The notes under the pieces were generated by a model. That model had not been told where the DNA came from. It saw only the letters and a program-made list of their open reading frames with translations, and ran no database searches. From the NCBI GenBank assembly GCA_020721205.1, contig DYNF01000014.1, positions 1 to 60,096 on the forward strand: a stretch of 60,096 nucleotides of DNA, read 5' to 3'. Every line of letters begins with the position of its first letter. Positions within the stretch are counted from its first letter, which is position 1. This document shows positions 41,830 through 50,752 of this stretch, piece by piece. The stretch comes from Prochloron sp. SulCav_FS08_3_32_3330. GTDB taxonomy: Bacteria; Cyanobacteriota; Cyanobacteriia; Cyanobacteriales; DYNF01. The position numbers and the translations under genes were made by a program.

Positions 41830-42651
41830 TTAAACTAAATGATTATAAATTTCGAGGGGAATACCTGTTCTTTTTTTTACTTCTAATAACGATTTATATT
41901 TTCCCCTTTGATTTCTTTCTTTAACAATAATTTGAGCATGATCTAAACTAAGATTAAAAGTCATTAATTCTTCTACGGAAAGACTATTTAATTTTCGCCA
42001 AGAATATTCTGCTTCTTTTTTGTAATCTAAACTAAATATAACTAAATTGGCAATTTTTCTGACATAATGGGGCGGAATACCTACTATATATTCTAATTCA
42101 TCAATTGCCGTAAATATATAACCTTCATTTCTTAAACTGTCTATATCATTGGCATAAATAATCGGTAATCTTAATTTATAAACTAGATCATTTTTTGAAC
42201 AATTATTAATATCTACTTTTTCTTTTATTTTAGTTTTCTTTTTATTTTTATCGGTAGTTTTTAAGGAAGAATTATTATGAGGAAATGTATCTAATATATT
42301 TTGACGTTTTTCTTCATATTCTTCGGCGGTAATAATTTCTTGATCATATAATTTTTTTAAACCTTCTAAACTTTTAATTTTATCTTTAGTTGATTCCTTG
42401 GGAGTTTGAGGTGTAAAAACATAATTGTTTTCAGTATTGGGTAAAATATTATTATATTTTTGATCAAAAGCTTGATCACTCATGGAAACTAAAGTTATAA
42501 AATCTATAAAACCTAATATGGAAGAAATAAAAACAAAACTTAAACAGACATAAACAATCCCTACATTAGTTTGTCCTAAATAAAATTTATGTACTCCCCA
42601 ATGTCCTAAAAAGAAGGAGAGTAAAGCGGCGACAATTCTATTTTTTTTCAT
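41830..42651 (-). CDS. TM2 - SHOCT - helix-hairpin-helix protein
   Basis: A 273-residue protein with three parts. Residues 1-68 form a TM2 domain (IVAALLSFFLGHWGVHKFYL, then a second helix), which spans the membrane twice. Residues 95-125 contain a SHOCT-like helix pair (LEGLKKLYDQEIITAEEYEE). Residues 150-273 hold ComEA-like helix-hairpin-helix units: DINNCSKNDLVYKLRLPIIY, SLRNEGYIFTAIDELEYIVG and a last one ending KYKSLLEVKKRTGIP. HhH motifs usually bind DNA without sequence preference. ComEA itself handles incoming DNA, so a membrane-tied DNA contact is possible. The small membrane gene upstream, 41 bp away, is probably in the same operon. Confidence 0.75.
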   Translation of the reverse strand: MKKNRIVAALLSFFLGHWGVHKFYLGQTNVGIVYVCLSFVFISSILGFIDFITLVSMSDQAFDQKYNNILPNTENNYVFTPQTPKESTKDKIKSLEGLKKLYDQEIITAEEYEEKRQNILDTFPHNNSSLKTTDKNKKKTKIKEKVDINNCSKNDLVYKLRLPIIYANDIDSLRNEGYIFTAIDELEYIVGIPPHYVRKIANLVIFSLDYKKEAEYSWRKLNSLSVEELMTFNLSLDHAQIIVKERNQRGKYKSLLEVKKRTGIPLEIYNHLV

Positions 42652-42692
42652 TTTAATTATCCTCGATGAAGCTATGACTTATAATATAAAAT

Positions 42693-42911
42693 TTATAATT
42701 TTTTCTTGTTTACTTTAGCTAGTTTTATAAAGAAAAAATAGATCAAGATAAAGCCAATTCCCGCAGACAAAAAAACGAGATAACTTCTTAAAAAATAATT
42801 AAAATCAGCCAAGGATGTCACCGAAAAAACCGTAATACCTAAAATTACATAACTTAATAATTGTAATTTGTCTAAAAATAGATTAACTTTTTGATGTTTA
42901 GGTGTGTTCAT
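42693..42911 (-). CDS. small two-helix membrane protein
   Basis: A 72-residue protein with transmembrane helices at about 14-32 and 39-62 and a basic C-terminus (KLAKVNKKKL). No family is recognised. It precedes the TM2/HhH gene by 41 bp in the same direction, suggesting that the two membrane proteins are made together. Its reality is supported by the clear two-helix pattern and the positive-inside tail, but short hydrophobic frames can arise by chance in AT-rich DNA. Confidence 0.5.
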   Translation of the reverse strand: MNTPKHQKVNLFLDKLQLLSYVILGITVFSVTSLADFNYFLRSYLVFLSAGIGFILIYFFFIKLAKVNKKKL

Positions 42912-43104
42912 AAAACAATAAATAAAAAAATTATTACTATATTATTATTATGAAACATAATTTGCCAAATTATTGACTGATATGGTAAAGTTTTGATAAG
43001 TTTTTCCGTTGAAAATCAAAAAACCGCTAAAAATGAACATTTCGATGTCCTGATCTCCCTTAAAGTAGATAAAATTTACATTTATACTCTTGTTCTGAAT
43101 TTTT

Positions 43105-44001
43105 ATGACAAACGAAAGCGAATATTTCTTAAAGGAAGAAGCCACCCGGGTTAGAATTTTAAGTGAAGCCCTCCCTTATATTCAACAGTTTGCTAACCGC
43201 ACTGTGGTGATAAAATACGGTGGCGCGGCAATGAAAAATAGCGATCTCAAAGATAAAGTTATTCGAGATATTATTTTTCTGTCCTGTGTGGGAATGCGTC
43301 CTGTTGTGGTGCATGGGGGCGGTCCAGAAATTAATACTTGGTTAACTAAATTAAACATTGAGCCTCAGTTTAAAGATGGTCTGCGTGTTACTGATGCTGA
43401 GACGATGGAGGTGGTGGAAATGGTCTTAGTGGGGCGTGTTAATAAGGAATTAGTTTCTTTGATTAATCAAGCGGGGGGATCCGCTGTGGGTCTATGCGGT
43501 AAAGATGGTAATTTAATTACTGCGCGCCCGATGGATAATACGGTGGGTTTTGTGGGAGAAGTAGCTAGTGTTAGTATTAAATTAGTGGAATCTCTTGTGG
43601 AAAATGGCTATGTGCCTATTATTTCTAGTGTGGCGGCTGATGAAAATGGACAGGCTTATAATATTAATGCGGATACGGTGGCGGGAGAAATAGCCGCCGC
43701 TTTAGGGGCTGAAAAGTTGATTTTACTTACTGATACGGCGGGGATTTTGGAAGATTATCATGATCCTTCGACTCTTTTAACTCGTTTGACGATTCAAAAA
43801 GCGCGGGAATTAATTGAAACGGGGATTGTGGGTGGAGGGATGATCCCGAAAGTGAGTTGTTGTGTGAGATCTTTGGCTCAAGGTGTCCAAGCGGCTCATA
43901 TTATTGATGGTCGGATCCCTCATTCCTTATTATTAGAAATTTTTACGGATGAAGGGATTGGGTCAATGATTGTTTCTTCGGATCATAATCTTTATTTGTA
44001 A
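43105..44001 (+). CDS. argB: acetylglutamate kinase
   Basis: Phosphorylates N-acetylglutamate in arginine synthesis. The 298 residues show the amino acid kinase fold: [10 protein letters not shown] (nucleotide loop), [13 protein letters not shown] (substrate loop), [20 protein letters not shown], and [19 protein letters not shown] near the C-terminus. The N-terminal helix (about 1-25, [18 protein letters not shown]) is the one that makes the enzyme hexameric and sensitive to arginine. In cyanobacteria this enzyme is activated by the PII protein GlnB. The gene is monocistronic, with a terminator at 44028. The start at ATGACAAACG is supported by family length. Confidence 0.96.
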   Translation: MTNESEYFLKEEATRVRILSEALPYIQQFANRTVVIKYGGAAMKNSDLKDKVIRDIIFLSCVGMRPVVVHGGGPEINTWLTKLNIEPQFKDGLRVTDAETMEVVEMVLVGRVNKELVSLINQAGGSAVGLCGKDGNLITARPMDNTVGFVGEVASVSIKLVESLVENGYVPIISSVAADENGQAYNINADTVAGEIAAALGAEKLILLTDTAGILEDYHDPSTLLTRLTIQKARELIETGIVGGGMIPKVSCCVRSLAQGVQAAHIIDGRIPHSLLLEIFTDEGIGSMIVSSDHNLYL

Positions 44002-44027
44002 TTAATTTAATATGTTATAACAGGTAA

Positions 44028-44050
44028 GGCAAGGATTTCACTTCCTTGCC
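44028..44050 (+). terminator. hairpin terminator after argB
   Basis: GGCAAGG and CCTTGCC form a short stem around TTTCACTT-like loop sequence, 27 bp after the argB stop. The following T-run is weak. Confidence 0.55.
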
Positions 44051-44140
44051 AATTTATCTTATTTTATGATTACAAATATCAAAAGTTATAATCTAAAGTA
44101 AGATCATAATTAACAAAAATTTAACAAAAAAATTAATATT

Positions 44141-44485
44141 ATGGCAAAAATTACTTTAGATTTACCTGATCAACTTTCACAACAACTAACAGAAATTGGA
44201 GATCGCCTTCCTGAATTAATTATGCTCAGTCTTCAACAACCTCCACTCCCTGCTAGAATTTATCAATATATACTTAACTTTCTGAGTAATAATCCCACTA
44301 AAGAAGAAATATTAGCTTTTCGCCCTACCCAAGAAATGCAAGAAAGATTAAAAACTTTACTTATGCGTAATGATCAAGGAAAATTAACCACTACAGAACA
44401 AAAAGAATTGGATGAATATGAACGAATTGAACATTTAATAATTATGCTGAAAAGTGGAAATTTAAACTGTTTAGGAAATGAATAA
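44141..44485 (+). CDS. hypothetical protein upstream of an HNH gene
   Basis: A 114-residue helical protein. The start MAKITLDLPDQLSQQLTEIG resembles antitoxin-like N-termini; it continues with PARIYQYILNFLSNNPTKEE and TTTEQKELDEYERIEHLIIM. In cyanobacteria this type commonly precedes an HNH endonuclease gene, as I recall. Here such a gene starts directly after the stop (next base is its ATG) but is truncated. The pair therefore looks like a nuclease module whose nuclease has been lost while the small partner remains. Function is unknown. Confidence 0.7.
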   Translation: MAKITLDLPDQLSQQLTEIGDRLPELIMLSLQQPPLPARIYQYILNFLSNNPTKEEILAFRPTQEMQERLKTLLMRNDQGKLTTTEQKELDEYERIEHLIIMLKSGNLNCLGNE

Positions 44486-44642
44486 ATGAGTAACACTTAT
44501 ATTTCTAAATCTTTACGTCATTTAGTAGAAAAAAGAGCTAAAAATTGCTGTGAATATTGCTTAGTACCAGAGCTTGTTTCCTTTACTGCAACTTAATAGA
44601 TCAGAAAGAATGGCAGAAAGACAGAAATTAGGAGTAAATTAT
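44486..44642 (+). pseudogene. HNH endonuclease with internal deletion
   Basis: The first 30 residues, MSNTYISKSLRHLVEKRAKN-CCEYCLVPE, are the normal start of the HNH family with its CxxC zinc pair. The frame then stops at 44596. In another frame LQLNRSERMAERQKLGVNYL follows, which looks like the C-terminal end of the same protein. The central region with the catalytic His is deleted. A MITE occupies the bases just after. Confidence 0.75.
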
Positions 44643-44736
44643 TTGGCGTTGCTGAATGGAGGTATGATTTAAAAATATTTCTTTGCGTCTTTGTGCCTTT
44701 GCGAGATTTTATCATACCTTAATTATGCAACGCCAA
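44643..44736. mobile_element. 94-bp MITE with TTAT target duplication
   Basis: The left end TTGGCGTTGCTGAATGGAGG-TATGAT and the inverted right end match at 22 of 26 positions. TTAT flanks both sides (44639-44642 and 44737-44740). The interior is AATATTTCTTTGCGTCTTTG-like, with no reading frame. It inserted into the end of the dead HNH gene. Confidence 0.8.
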
Positions 44737-44796
44737 TTATTTTATTCAATAGGTTTTAATACTTCCGAAATATTGCATATCTCGGAAGTTTAGATG

Positions 44797-46464
44797 TTAT
44801 TGAAAACTATAAATTACTTGGGTGTCTAATTCATTAAAAATAGAAGAAGGTTGTATTTTTAATGAAAAGGTACGCCGTGCTAATTTTACTTGTAAACCTA
44901 ACATCGGATCTTCACCTTGAGCAATTAAAAATTCTAATTTTTCAATTTCAGGTAAATTAATTAATTGATCTAAAATCTTAGCGATCGCCTGTGAATAAGG
45001 ATGATTTTGATTATGATACCATTGAGAAGTCGCTAATTTTGCTTGATCAAAACCTAAATGAAATGTTAAAGAAGGTTGTCCAAATAAAGCAATCCCTAAA
45101 GGACGGGCTTCTTCTTGTAATAATAAATCATGAGATTTTGCGATCCTTTTTAATTGTTCTATTTTTTCATAATGGGCAATGGAATCTAAATTGTCTTGAG
45201 TTAAAGTAATTGCGACGGTAATTAAATAAGTTTGTAATAATAAATGACCTAATTTTTTCGCTTTAGTTGCTAAATAAACCATATTATAATCATTAGCTTC
45301 AATTAATAAAGGCACTCGATCTACTATTTCTAAACCATAGCCTTTTAACCCGGCAATTTTTCGAGGATTATTGGTAATTAAACAAATTTTTTTCACCCCT
45401 AAATCATTTAACATTTGCGCTCCCATACCATAATCCCGCAAATCTGCCGGAAATCCGAGTCTCTCATTTGCCTCTACTGTGTCTAAACCTAAATCCTGCA
45501 AAGAGTATGCTTTTAATTTATTCACTAAACCAATCCCTCGCCCCTCTTGACGGAGATAAACTACCACCCCTTTCTGAGCATTTTCAATCATTTTTAAGGC
45601 GGCTTGTAACTGCATTCGACAGTCACAACGCAAAGAGCCAAGGGCATCTCCCGTTAAACATTCTGAGTGCATTCTTACCATGATCGGCTCATCCCCAAAA
45701 TTAGCGGGATCTCCTTTGACAACGGCAACGTGTTCCGTATTATCTAAAGTATTTTTATAACCATAAATGTGAAAATTTCCGAATTGAGTAGGTAATTTTG
45801 CTACTCCTTCTCGATAAACAAACCGATTATATTTTAAACGATAACTGATTAAATCAGCTATACTTATGAGTTTTAGGTCGAATTTTTTGGCATATTCAAT
45901 CAATTCTGGTAGTCTCGCCATAGAGCCATCAGGATTTTGGATTTCACAAATAACCGCCGAAGGATCAAGTCCAGCTAGTTGAGCTAGATCTACCCCCGCC
46001 TCCGTATGTCCAGCCCGTTTTAATACCCCTCCATCCCTTGCTCGGATCGGGAAAATATGCCCCGGACGGTTGAGATCGTCGGGTTTGGTTTGGGGTGCGA
46101 TCGCCACTTGAATGGTTTTTGCTCGATCTTCCGCACTGATTCCCGTTTTTACCCCTAAATGTCGTCCGGCATCAATACTTACGGTAAAAGCGGTTTGATT
46201 GGTATCAGTATTTTTACTTACCATTAAAGGTAAATCTAGTTGATCCAAGCGATCGCCAGTGATAGCTAAACAGATGAGTCCTCTGGCTTCCACCGCCATA
46301 AAATTAATCAAATCAGGGGTAGCAGATTGAGCCGCACAGATGAGATCTCCTTCATTTTCTCGGTTTTCGTCATCTACGACAATGACAACTTTCCCCGCTT
46401 TAATATCGGCGAGGGCTTCTTCAATGGAGTCAAAACTAAAATCTTTGTTATCTATATTAGCCAC
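44797..46464 (-). CDS. ribBA: bifunctional DHBP synthase / GTP cyclohydrolase II
   Basis: Makes both early precursors of riboflavin. Residues 1-210 are the dihydroxybutanone phosphate synthase, with [17 protein letters not shown] and [24 protein letters not shown]. Residues about 211-410 are GTP cyclohydrolase II, with [20 protein letters not shown] (zinc Cys residues) and [18 protein letters not shown]. The remaining 140 residues (to 555) form an extra C-terminal domain found in cyanobacterial RibBA proteins, without a known activity. No FMN riboswitch is apparent upstream. A possible start at ATGGCTAATA is right for the family. The gene is monocistronic. Confidence 0.95.
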   Translation of the reverse strand: MANIDNKDFSFDSIEEALADIKAGKVVIVVDDENRENEGDLICAAQSATPDLINFMAVEARGLICLAITGDRLDQLDLPLMVSKNTDTNQTAFTVSIDAGRHLGVKTGISAEDRAKTIQVAIAPQTKPDDLNRPGHIFPIRARDGGVLKRAGHTEAGVDLAQLAGLDPSAVICEIQNPDGSMARLPELIEYAKKFDLKLISIADLISYRLKYNRFVYREGVAKLPTQFGNFHIYGYKNTLDNTEHVAVVKGDPANFGDEPIMVRMHSECLTGDALGSLRCDCRMQLQAALKMIENAQKGVVVYLRQEGRGIGLVNKLKAYSLQDLGLDTVEANERLGFPADLRDYGMGAQMLNDLGVKKICLITNNPRKIAGLKGYGLEIVDRVPLLIEANDYNMVYLATKAKKLGHLLLQTYLITVAITLTQDNLDSIAHYEKIEQLKRIAKSHDLLLQEEARPLGIALFGQPSLTFHLGFDQAKLATSQWYHNQNHPYSQAIAKILDQLINLPEIEKLEFLIAQGEDPMLGLQVKLARRTFSLKIQPSSIFNELDTQVIYSFQ

Positions 46465-46568
46465 GTTTGAGGTTCTACTTTTGTCTATTTAAGGTAAATG
46501 TTTTTAACGACTTCACTTTTCATTGTAGCTTGTTTCGCACCATAAAATTAGGTACGGACAGATTAACT

Positions 46569-47363
46569 AGGGTGTTTTCATTCTCAGGATAGCAAAAGGT
46601 TGAAACCCCTTGCTACATAAGCAAAATCTGCCTACTCACAAGCAGAATGCCTATTCCACGGTTTAATTTTTTTAATATTAGTTAATATTTTATTAGAAAA
46701 CCCGTAAAAACGGGTTTTGTTTGAGCAACGGGTTTTAAACCCATTTTTTCTGATAAACAAAACCTGCCTATTCACAGGCAGGATGTCTGTTCCACGGTTT
46801 AATTTTTAATATTAATCAAACTATGAATAAAAATAATCATTCTCCATTATTAAAATTTTGTTTAGTTATTAGTTTATTTGCCAATAATTTGTGGAGCAGA
46901 TCAGAAAATCAGAAAGAGATACTTGACGTAATTATGCTAATTAAACCAAATATTCTAAGCGTTTTTTTAAATCATAAATATAAAACAATTGTAGGGAGGA
47001 AATGCCTTTAAAAATCTATATTTAATCGAGGAGAATAAGGAGTAGGTTTACCCAATTCCTTAACTAAATTTTCTCTAATTATCAAAGGTAAACTTGCTGT
47101 TTTTTTGAATTTTACTCTCTCAATTGTAGCCAAAATCTTTATAAGTAACATAACCCTTGATTAAAGCTAAAATAATCATAGCTAATACCCCCCATAATTC
47201 ATGTCTTTTCCCCTAAGATTGACGAAAATCCTTGACTAACTTGAATTGTTCAATTATACTGTTTAACATAATTTTTTTATTTTCAAAAATAAATGATCTC
47301 TTTTTGATTTTACCAAGAAAAGATCACTTTTTTTTTTCGATCACCGAGAATGAAAACACCCTG
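46569..47363. mobile_element. decayed ISAs1-type insertion element
   Basis: This 795-bp unit is bounded by AGGGTGTTTTCATTCTC at the left and the inverse GAGAATGAAAACACCCTG at the right. Its left 180 bp contain the same nested hairpins as the MITE at 24284. Its right third holds a broken transposase gene. No target duplication is visible, and the first C of the left terminus is lost. With 46465-46568 and 47364-47455 it makes up the roughly 990-bp gene-free gap. Confidence 0.7.
47030..47269 (-). pseudogene. ISAs1-family transposase, N-terminal remnant
   Basis: From ATG at 47269 the frame reads MLNSIIEQFKLVKDFRQS, a stop, then GKRHELWGVLAMIILALIKG and YVTYKDFG. After a shift, LPLIIRENLVKELGKPTPYS follows. 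The D-x-R-x-x-x-G-K-R-H-x-L-W pattern is that of the DDE-transposase-associated N-terminal domain of ISAs1 elements. Several stops and frame changes, and the lack of the catalytic domain, show that it is dead. The start lies about 95 bp inside the right terminus, as expected for this family. Confidence 0.75.
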
Positions 47364-47455
47364 CTTTCAAAAAAGAATTAGATCAAGCTTTTGAAGTTTT
47401 TTGTGGCAATTTCTCATCCTACACATATTATAAACTTACAAAAAAATTAACGAAT

Positions 47456-50158
47456 ATGGCATTAAAATTTGATCAATTAATTAATACCGAAATTATGAAA
47501 CCTGCCCGTTATTTAGGTAATGAAGTGGGTGCTATTCATAAAGATTGGCATAGTGCAAATATACGCTGGGTTTTGACTTATCCAGAGGTTTATGAGGTTG
47601 GAGCATCTAATTTGGGTCATATTATACTCTATAATATTCTTAATGCCCAACCGAGACAGTTATGCGATCGCACCTATTTACCCGCTCCCGACTTGTCTAA
47701 AAAATTAAGAGACACTGATACTCCTCTATTTGCCTTAGAATCTAAAAGAGATTTAAAAGAGTTTGATATTTTAGGATTTAGTTTAAGCTATGAATTAGGA
47801 AGCACAAATATTTTAGAAATGTTAGATTTAGCTCAGATTCCTCTTACATGGCAAGAAAGAAAAGAAGGGAATTATCCTTTAATTTTTGCCGGAGGACAAA
47901 CTGCTACCTCTAATCCTGAACCTTACGCCGACTTTTTTGACTTTTTTGCTTTAGGAGATGGTGAGGAATTACTCCCTGAAATCGGCTTTATTATAGATGA
48001 AGGGAAGAAAAACAACTTAAATAAAGAGGAATTATTACTAGATTTAGCTCAAATTCCGGGGGTATATGTACCAAGATTTTATGACATGACGGAAAATGGC
48101 TCAGTGATACCTAATCATCCTAATGTGCCAAAAAGAGTATTAAGACGAGTAGCAACTCCGATTCCTGCTTATTCTATCGGTTTAGTACCGTATATTCAAA
48201 CTGTGCATGATCGCCTGACAGTGGAGATCCGCCGAGGATGTACAAGGGGCTGTCGTTTTTGTCAACCCGGAATGTTAACCCGCCCGGCGACAGACGTTGA
48301 GCCGGATCAGGTTATAAATGCGATCGAAAATGGCATGAGAGCGACGGGTTATAATGAGTTTTCTCTGTTATCTCTGAGTTGCTCTGATTATTTAGCGCTT
48401 CCGGCGGTAGGGGTAGAAATTCGCAACCGTTTAAAAGATGAAAATATCTCTCTATCCCTTCCCAGTCAAAGAGTTGACCGTTTTGATGAAAATATTGCCA
48501 ATATTATTGGGGGTATTCGTAAAACAGGCTTAACATTCGCCCCGGAAGCGGGTACACAACGGATGAGAGATGTAATTAATAAAGGTTTAACCAATGAACA
48601 ATTATTAAGAGGGGTTAAAACTGCCGTTGAACAAGGTTGGGAAAAAGTTAAGCTTTATTTTATGATTGGTTTACCCGGAGAAACTGATTTAGATGTGTTG
48701 GGAATAGTAGAAACTATCGAGTGGTTACGGCAAGAATGTCGAATGAAAGGAAAAAGAAGATTAGATTTTAATATTACTATTTCTAATTTTACTCCTAAAC
48801 CTCATACTCCTTTTCAGTGGCATTCTGTCTCCACTGATGAGTTTATTCGCAAACAAGACTTATTAAGAACAGAATTTTATAAATTAAGAGGGATAAAAGT
48901 TAATTATACTGATGTGAGGATTTCTGCTATGGAGGACTTTTTGGGAAGGGGTGATAGAAGACTTGCTTCTGTGGTACGTCGGGCTTGGGAATTAGGTGCA
49001 GGGATGGACTCGTGGTGGGAAAATGTGAGTCAAGCTTTCGGAGCGTGGGAAAAAGCGATTGATGAATCCGGTTTAACTTGGAAATATCGGCAGGTAGAAA
49101 AGGGAGAATGGAATGTTTTTGAACAATTCAAAATTCAAAATTCAAAATTCAAAAATTCTAACAGTAGTACAGGCATCTTGCCTGTGGCTGAAAATTCTGA
49201 GATGAGTAACATCTTGCCTGTAGAGGATAATTCTGAGGATTATTACGCTAAACTATTAGATGCTCCTTTACCTTGGGATCACATTAATACGGGAATTGAT
49301 AAACAATGGCTCAAAGACGACTTACAACGGGCATTAGAAGCCACAACTATTCCCGATTGTGCTTTTGATGGTTGCTCTCATTGTGGCGTTTGTGGCACGG
49401 ATTTTGGGCATAATGTGGTTTATCCTGCCCCTCCTATTCCTACCTTTGAGGGTGAGTTTCAACGGGATCAAGAAAGGGTACAGCGTTTCCGAGTGCGGTT
49501 TGGAAAATTAGGTGATATGAGACTTGTGAGTCATTTAGATTTGGTAAGGTTATTTGAGAGGGTTGTGCGTCGTGCTTCCATTCCGGTGGCTTTTACCAAT
49601 GGTTTTCATCCTAGCCCTCGTATTTCGATCGCCAATGCGTTAAGTTTGGGGGCTACAAGTAGCGGTGAAATTATTGATTTTGAGTTAAGAAATCCCTTAG
49701 ATATTGATGATTTTACCACAAGATTAAAAGCACAATTACCTCAAGATATGCCCGTTTATGAAGTAGAAGAAGTGGGAGTAAGAAGTGATGCGGCAACTAA
49801 GTTATTAGAGAAAGCTGAGTATTTAATTACAGTGGAAAACTTAGAGGGTAAAAACACTTTAAATGACTGGCAAAATTACCTTGATTTAGTTAATAATAGT
49901 GAAGAAATACGATTAGAAAAAATCAGTAAATCAGGTAAAGTTAATTCCGTTAATTTATGCGATCGCTTGTTTTCTTTAACATTAGATCAAGTAATTGATG
50001 AAAATAAAGCAATACTTCGTTATACGGGAAGTTGTCGTAATGATGGCACTTTATTAACAGCAGATCATGTGGTTTATATGTTAAATAAAGTAACAAATAT
50101 GGAGTTTCATTTATTACATATTCACCGAGAAAAATTGATTTTAGAAAATAGCAATTAA
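47456..50158 (+). CDS. B12-binding-domain radical SAM protein fused to DUF2344
   Basis: A 900-residue protein of the TIGR03960/TIGR03936 type. Residues 1-200 look like a B12-binding-type domain. The radical SAM centre is RRGCTRGCRFCQPGM with Cys262, Cys266 and Cys269 binding the iron-sulfur cluster. LTFAPEAGTQRMRDVINKGL and KLYFMIGLPGE follow. A C-terminal DUF2344 domain (about 680-870) starts with QRFRVRFGKLGDMRLVSHLD. Its substrate is unknown. DUF2344 is related to tRNA-associated proteins and is encoded near ribosome genes in other bacteria. A cluster CAFDGCSHCGVCG sits at about 640. Between residues 556 and 595 lies low-complexity sequence created by dispersed repeat DNA, in frame. Confidence 0.88.
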   Translation: MALKFDQLINTEIMKPARYLGNEVGAIHKDWHSANIRWVLTYPEVYEVGASNLGHIILYNILNAQPRQLCDRTYLPAPDLSKKLRDTDTPLFALESKRDLKEFDILGFSLSYELGSTNILEMLDLAQIPLTWQERKEGNYPLIFAGGQTATSNPEPYADFFDFFALGDGEELLPEIGFIIDEGKKNNLNKEELLLDLAQIPGVYVPRFYDMTENGSVIPNHPNVPKRVLRRVATPIPAYSIGLVPYIQTVHDRLTVEIRRGCTRGCRFCQPGMLTRPATDVEPDQVINAIENGMRATGYNEFSLLSLSCSDYLALPAVGVEIRNRLKDENISLSLPSQRVDRFDENIANIIGGIRKTGLTFAPEAGTQRMRDVINKGLTNEQLLRGVKTAVEQGWEKVKLYFMIGLPGETDLDVLGIVETIEWLRQECRMKGKRRLDFNITISNFTPKPHTPFQWHSVSTDEFIRKQDLLRTEFYKLRGIKVNYTDVRISAMEDFLGRGDRRLASVVRRAWELGAGMDSWWENVSQAFGAWEKAIDESGLTWKYRQVEKGEWNVFEQFKIQNSKFKNSNSSTGILPVAENSEMSNILPVEDNSEDYYAKLLDAPLPWDHINTGIDKQWLKDDLQRALEATTIPDCAFDGCSHCGVCGTDFGHNVVYPAPPIPTFEGEFQRDQERVQRFRVRFGKLGDMRLVSHLDLVRLFERVVRRASIPVAFTNGFHPSPRISIANALSLGATSSGEIIDFELRNPLDIDDFTTRLKAQLPQDMPVYEVEEVGVRSDAATKLLEKAEYLITVENLEGKNTLNDWQNYLDLVNNSEEIRLEKISKSGKVNSVNLCDRLFSLTLDQVIDENKAILRYTGSCRNDGTLLTADHVVYMLNKVTNMEFHLLHIHREKLILENSN
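49124..49240 (+). repeat. dispersed repeats inserted in frame in the radical SAM gene
   Basis: An AATTCAAAATTC tract (about 49125-49158) is followed by two copies of the GGCATCTTGCCTGT palindrome (about 49174 and 49212) that elsewhere occurs between genes (52024, 24213). It encodes FKIQNSKFKN and then STGILPVAENSEMSNILPVE. The frame is kept open. Confidence 0.8.
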
Positions 50159-50160
50159 TC

Positions 50161-50226
50161 AAAAGTCGGGGATTTTACTTAAGTTAAATTTCCGTTTGTG
50201 AAATTAATAAAATCCCCGACTTTTTT
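50161..50226. repeat. AAAAGTCGGGGATTTT palindrome family, copy
   Basis: The arms AAAAGTCGGGGATTTTACTT and AAAATCCCCGACTTTT flank AAGTTAAATTTCCG-type loop sequence. Both ends of the toxin-antitoxin array units are marked by this repeat. A TATAAT box follows at 50231. Confidence 0.88.
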
Positions 50227-50261
50227 CAGTTATAATATTAAAAATAAGATATAATTAAACA

Positions 50262-50624
50262 ATGGAAAAAGTTAGATATTACCATGATTTTTTAATTGAA
50301 AGTTTAGAAAAAAAAGAAGAATCTGCTTTATATCTTTGGGCTATTTTACAAGCAGAAAATCCAGAAGCAGAATTATTACCCATAGCTTTAACTAATGTTT
50401 TAGAAGCATTAGGTAAGACTAATTTAACTTCGGAAGAAATGGCACAACATCAGGCTAAATTAACCGAAATTTTTGATAAAAAAGGAGTTGATGTTATTTA
50501 TAATTTAGCTGAATGGTTACAAGTTTTAGGTTTAGAATTAACGGTACAAGTTAAGGAGGAAAATACAGAAGAAACTGAAGAAATTGAAGAAAATACGGAA
50601 ATTTTAGAGGAAGTTATGGTTTAA
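50262..50624 (+). CDS. antitoxin-like protein, copy 1 (toxin deleted)
   Basis: A 120-residue protein that differs from copy 2 (51087-51449) only at residue 3 (Lys versus Asn). It starts MEKVRYYHDFLIESLEKKEE and contains LTNVLEALGKTNLTSEEMAQ, the helical pattern of HigA-like antidote proteins, then an acidic Glu/Thr tail of about 25 residues. No toxin gene precedes it. Its promoter stretch (TATAAT at 50231, then ATATAATTAAAC) is the one that in the next unit drives the toxin, and here it joins the antitoxin directly at ATGGAAA. This points to clean deletion of the toxin gene. It would still neutralize the toxin from the neighbouring unit. Confidence 0.8.
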   Translation: MEKVRYYHDFLIESLEKKEESALYLWAILQAENPEAELLPIALTNVLEALGKTNLTSEEMAQHQAKLTEIFDKKGVDVIYNLAEWLQVLGLELTVQVKEENTEETEEIEENTEILEEVMV

Positions 50625-50651
50625 TAGTTCTATTTTTTGATTAAAATTACC

Positions 50652-50717
50652 AAAAGTCGGGGATTTTACTTAAGTTAAATTTCCGTTTGTAAAATTAACA
50701 AAATCCCCGACTTTTTT
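50652..50717. repeat. AAAAGTCGGGGATTTT palindrome family, copy
   Basis: Near-identical to the copy at 50161, with the arms AAAAGTCGGGGATTTTACTT and AAAATCCCCGACTTTTTTT. It separates unit 1 from unit 2. Confidence 0.88.
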
Positions 50718-50721
50718 TAGC

Positions 50722-50727
50722 TATAAT
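50722..50727 (+). promoter_or_regulatory. -10 box of the toxin-antitoxin operon
   Basis: TATAAT lies 26 bp before the toxin ATG and directly after the palindrome. The same box follows the palindromes at 50231 and 51547. No good -35 box is visible because the palindrome arm occupies that position, so the hairpin and promoter overlap. Confidence 0.5.
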
Positions 50728-50752
50728 ATTTAAAATAAGATCTAATTAAACT

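Noticed and set aside
42948-43145. 65-codon minus-strand frame overlapping the argB start
   Set aside because: It overlaps the well-defined argB coding region and the promoter gap, and shows no domain. Most likely a chance frame.
46465-46568. FMN riboswitch before ribBA
   Set aside because: The upstream stretch is short and shows none of the conserved RFN-element helices or sequence blocks I would expect.
46823-47011. 62-codon plus-strand open frame in the gene-free gap
   Set aside because: It lies inside the decayed ISAs1-type element, has no recognisable domain, ends in repeat-like sequence, and its composition is that of the surrounding AT-rich DNA.
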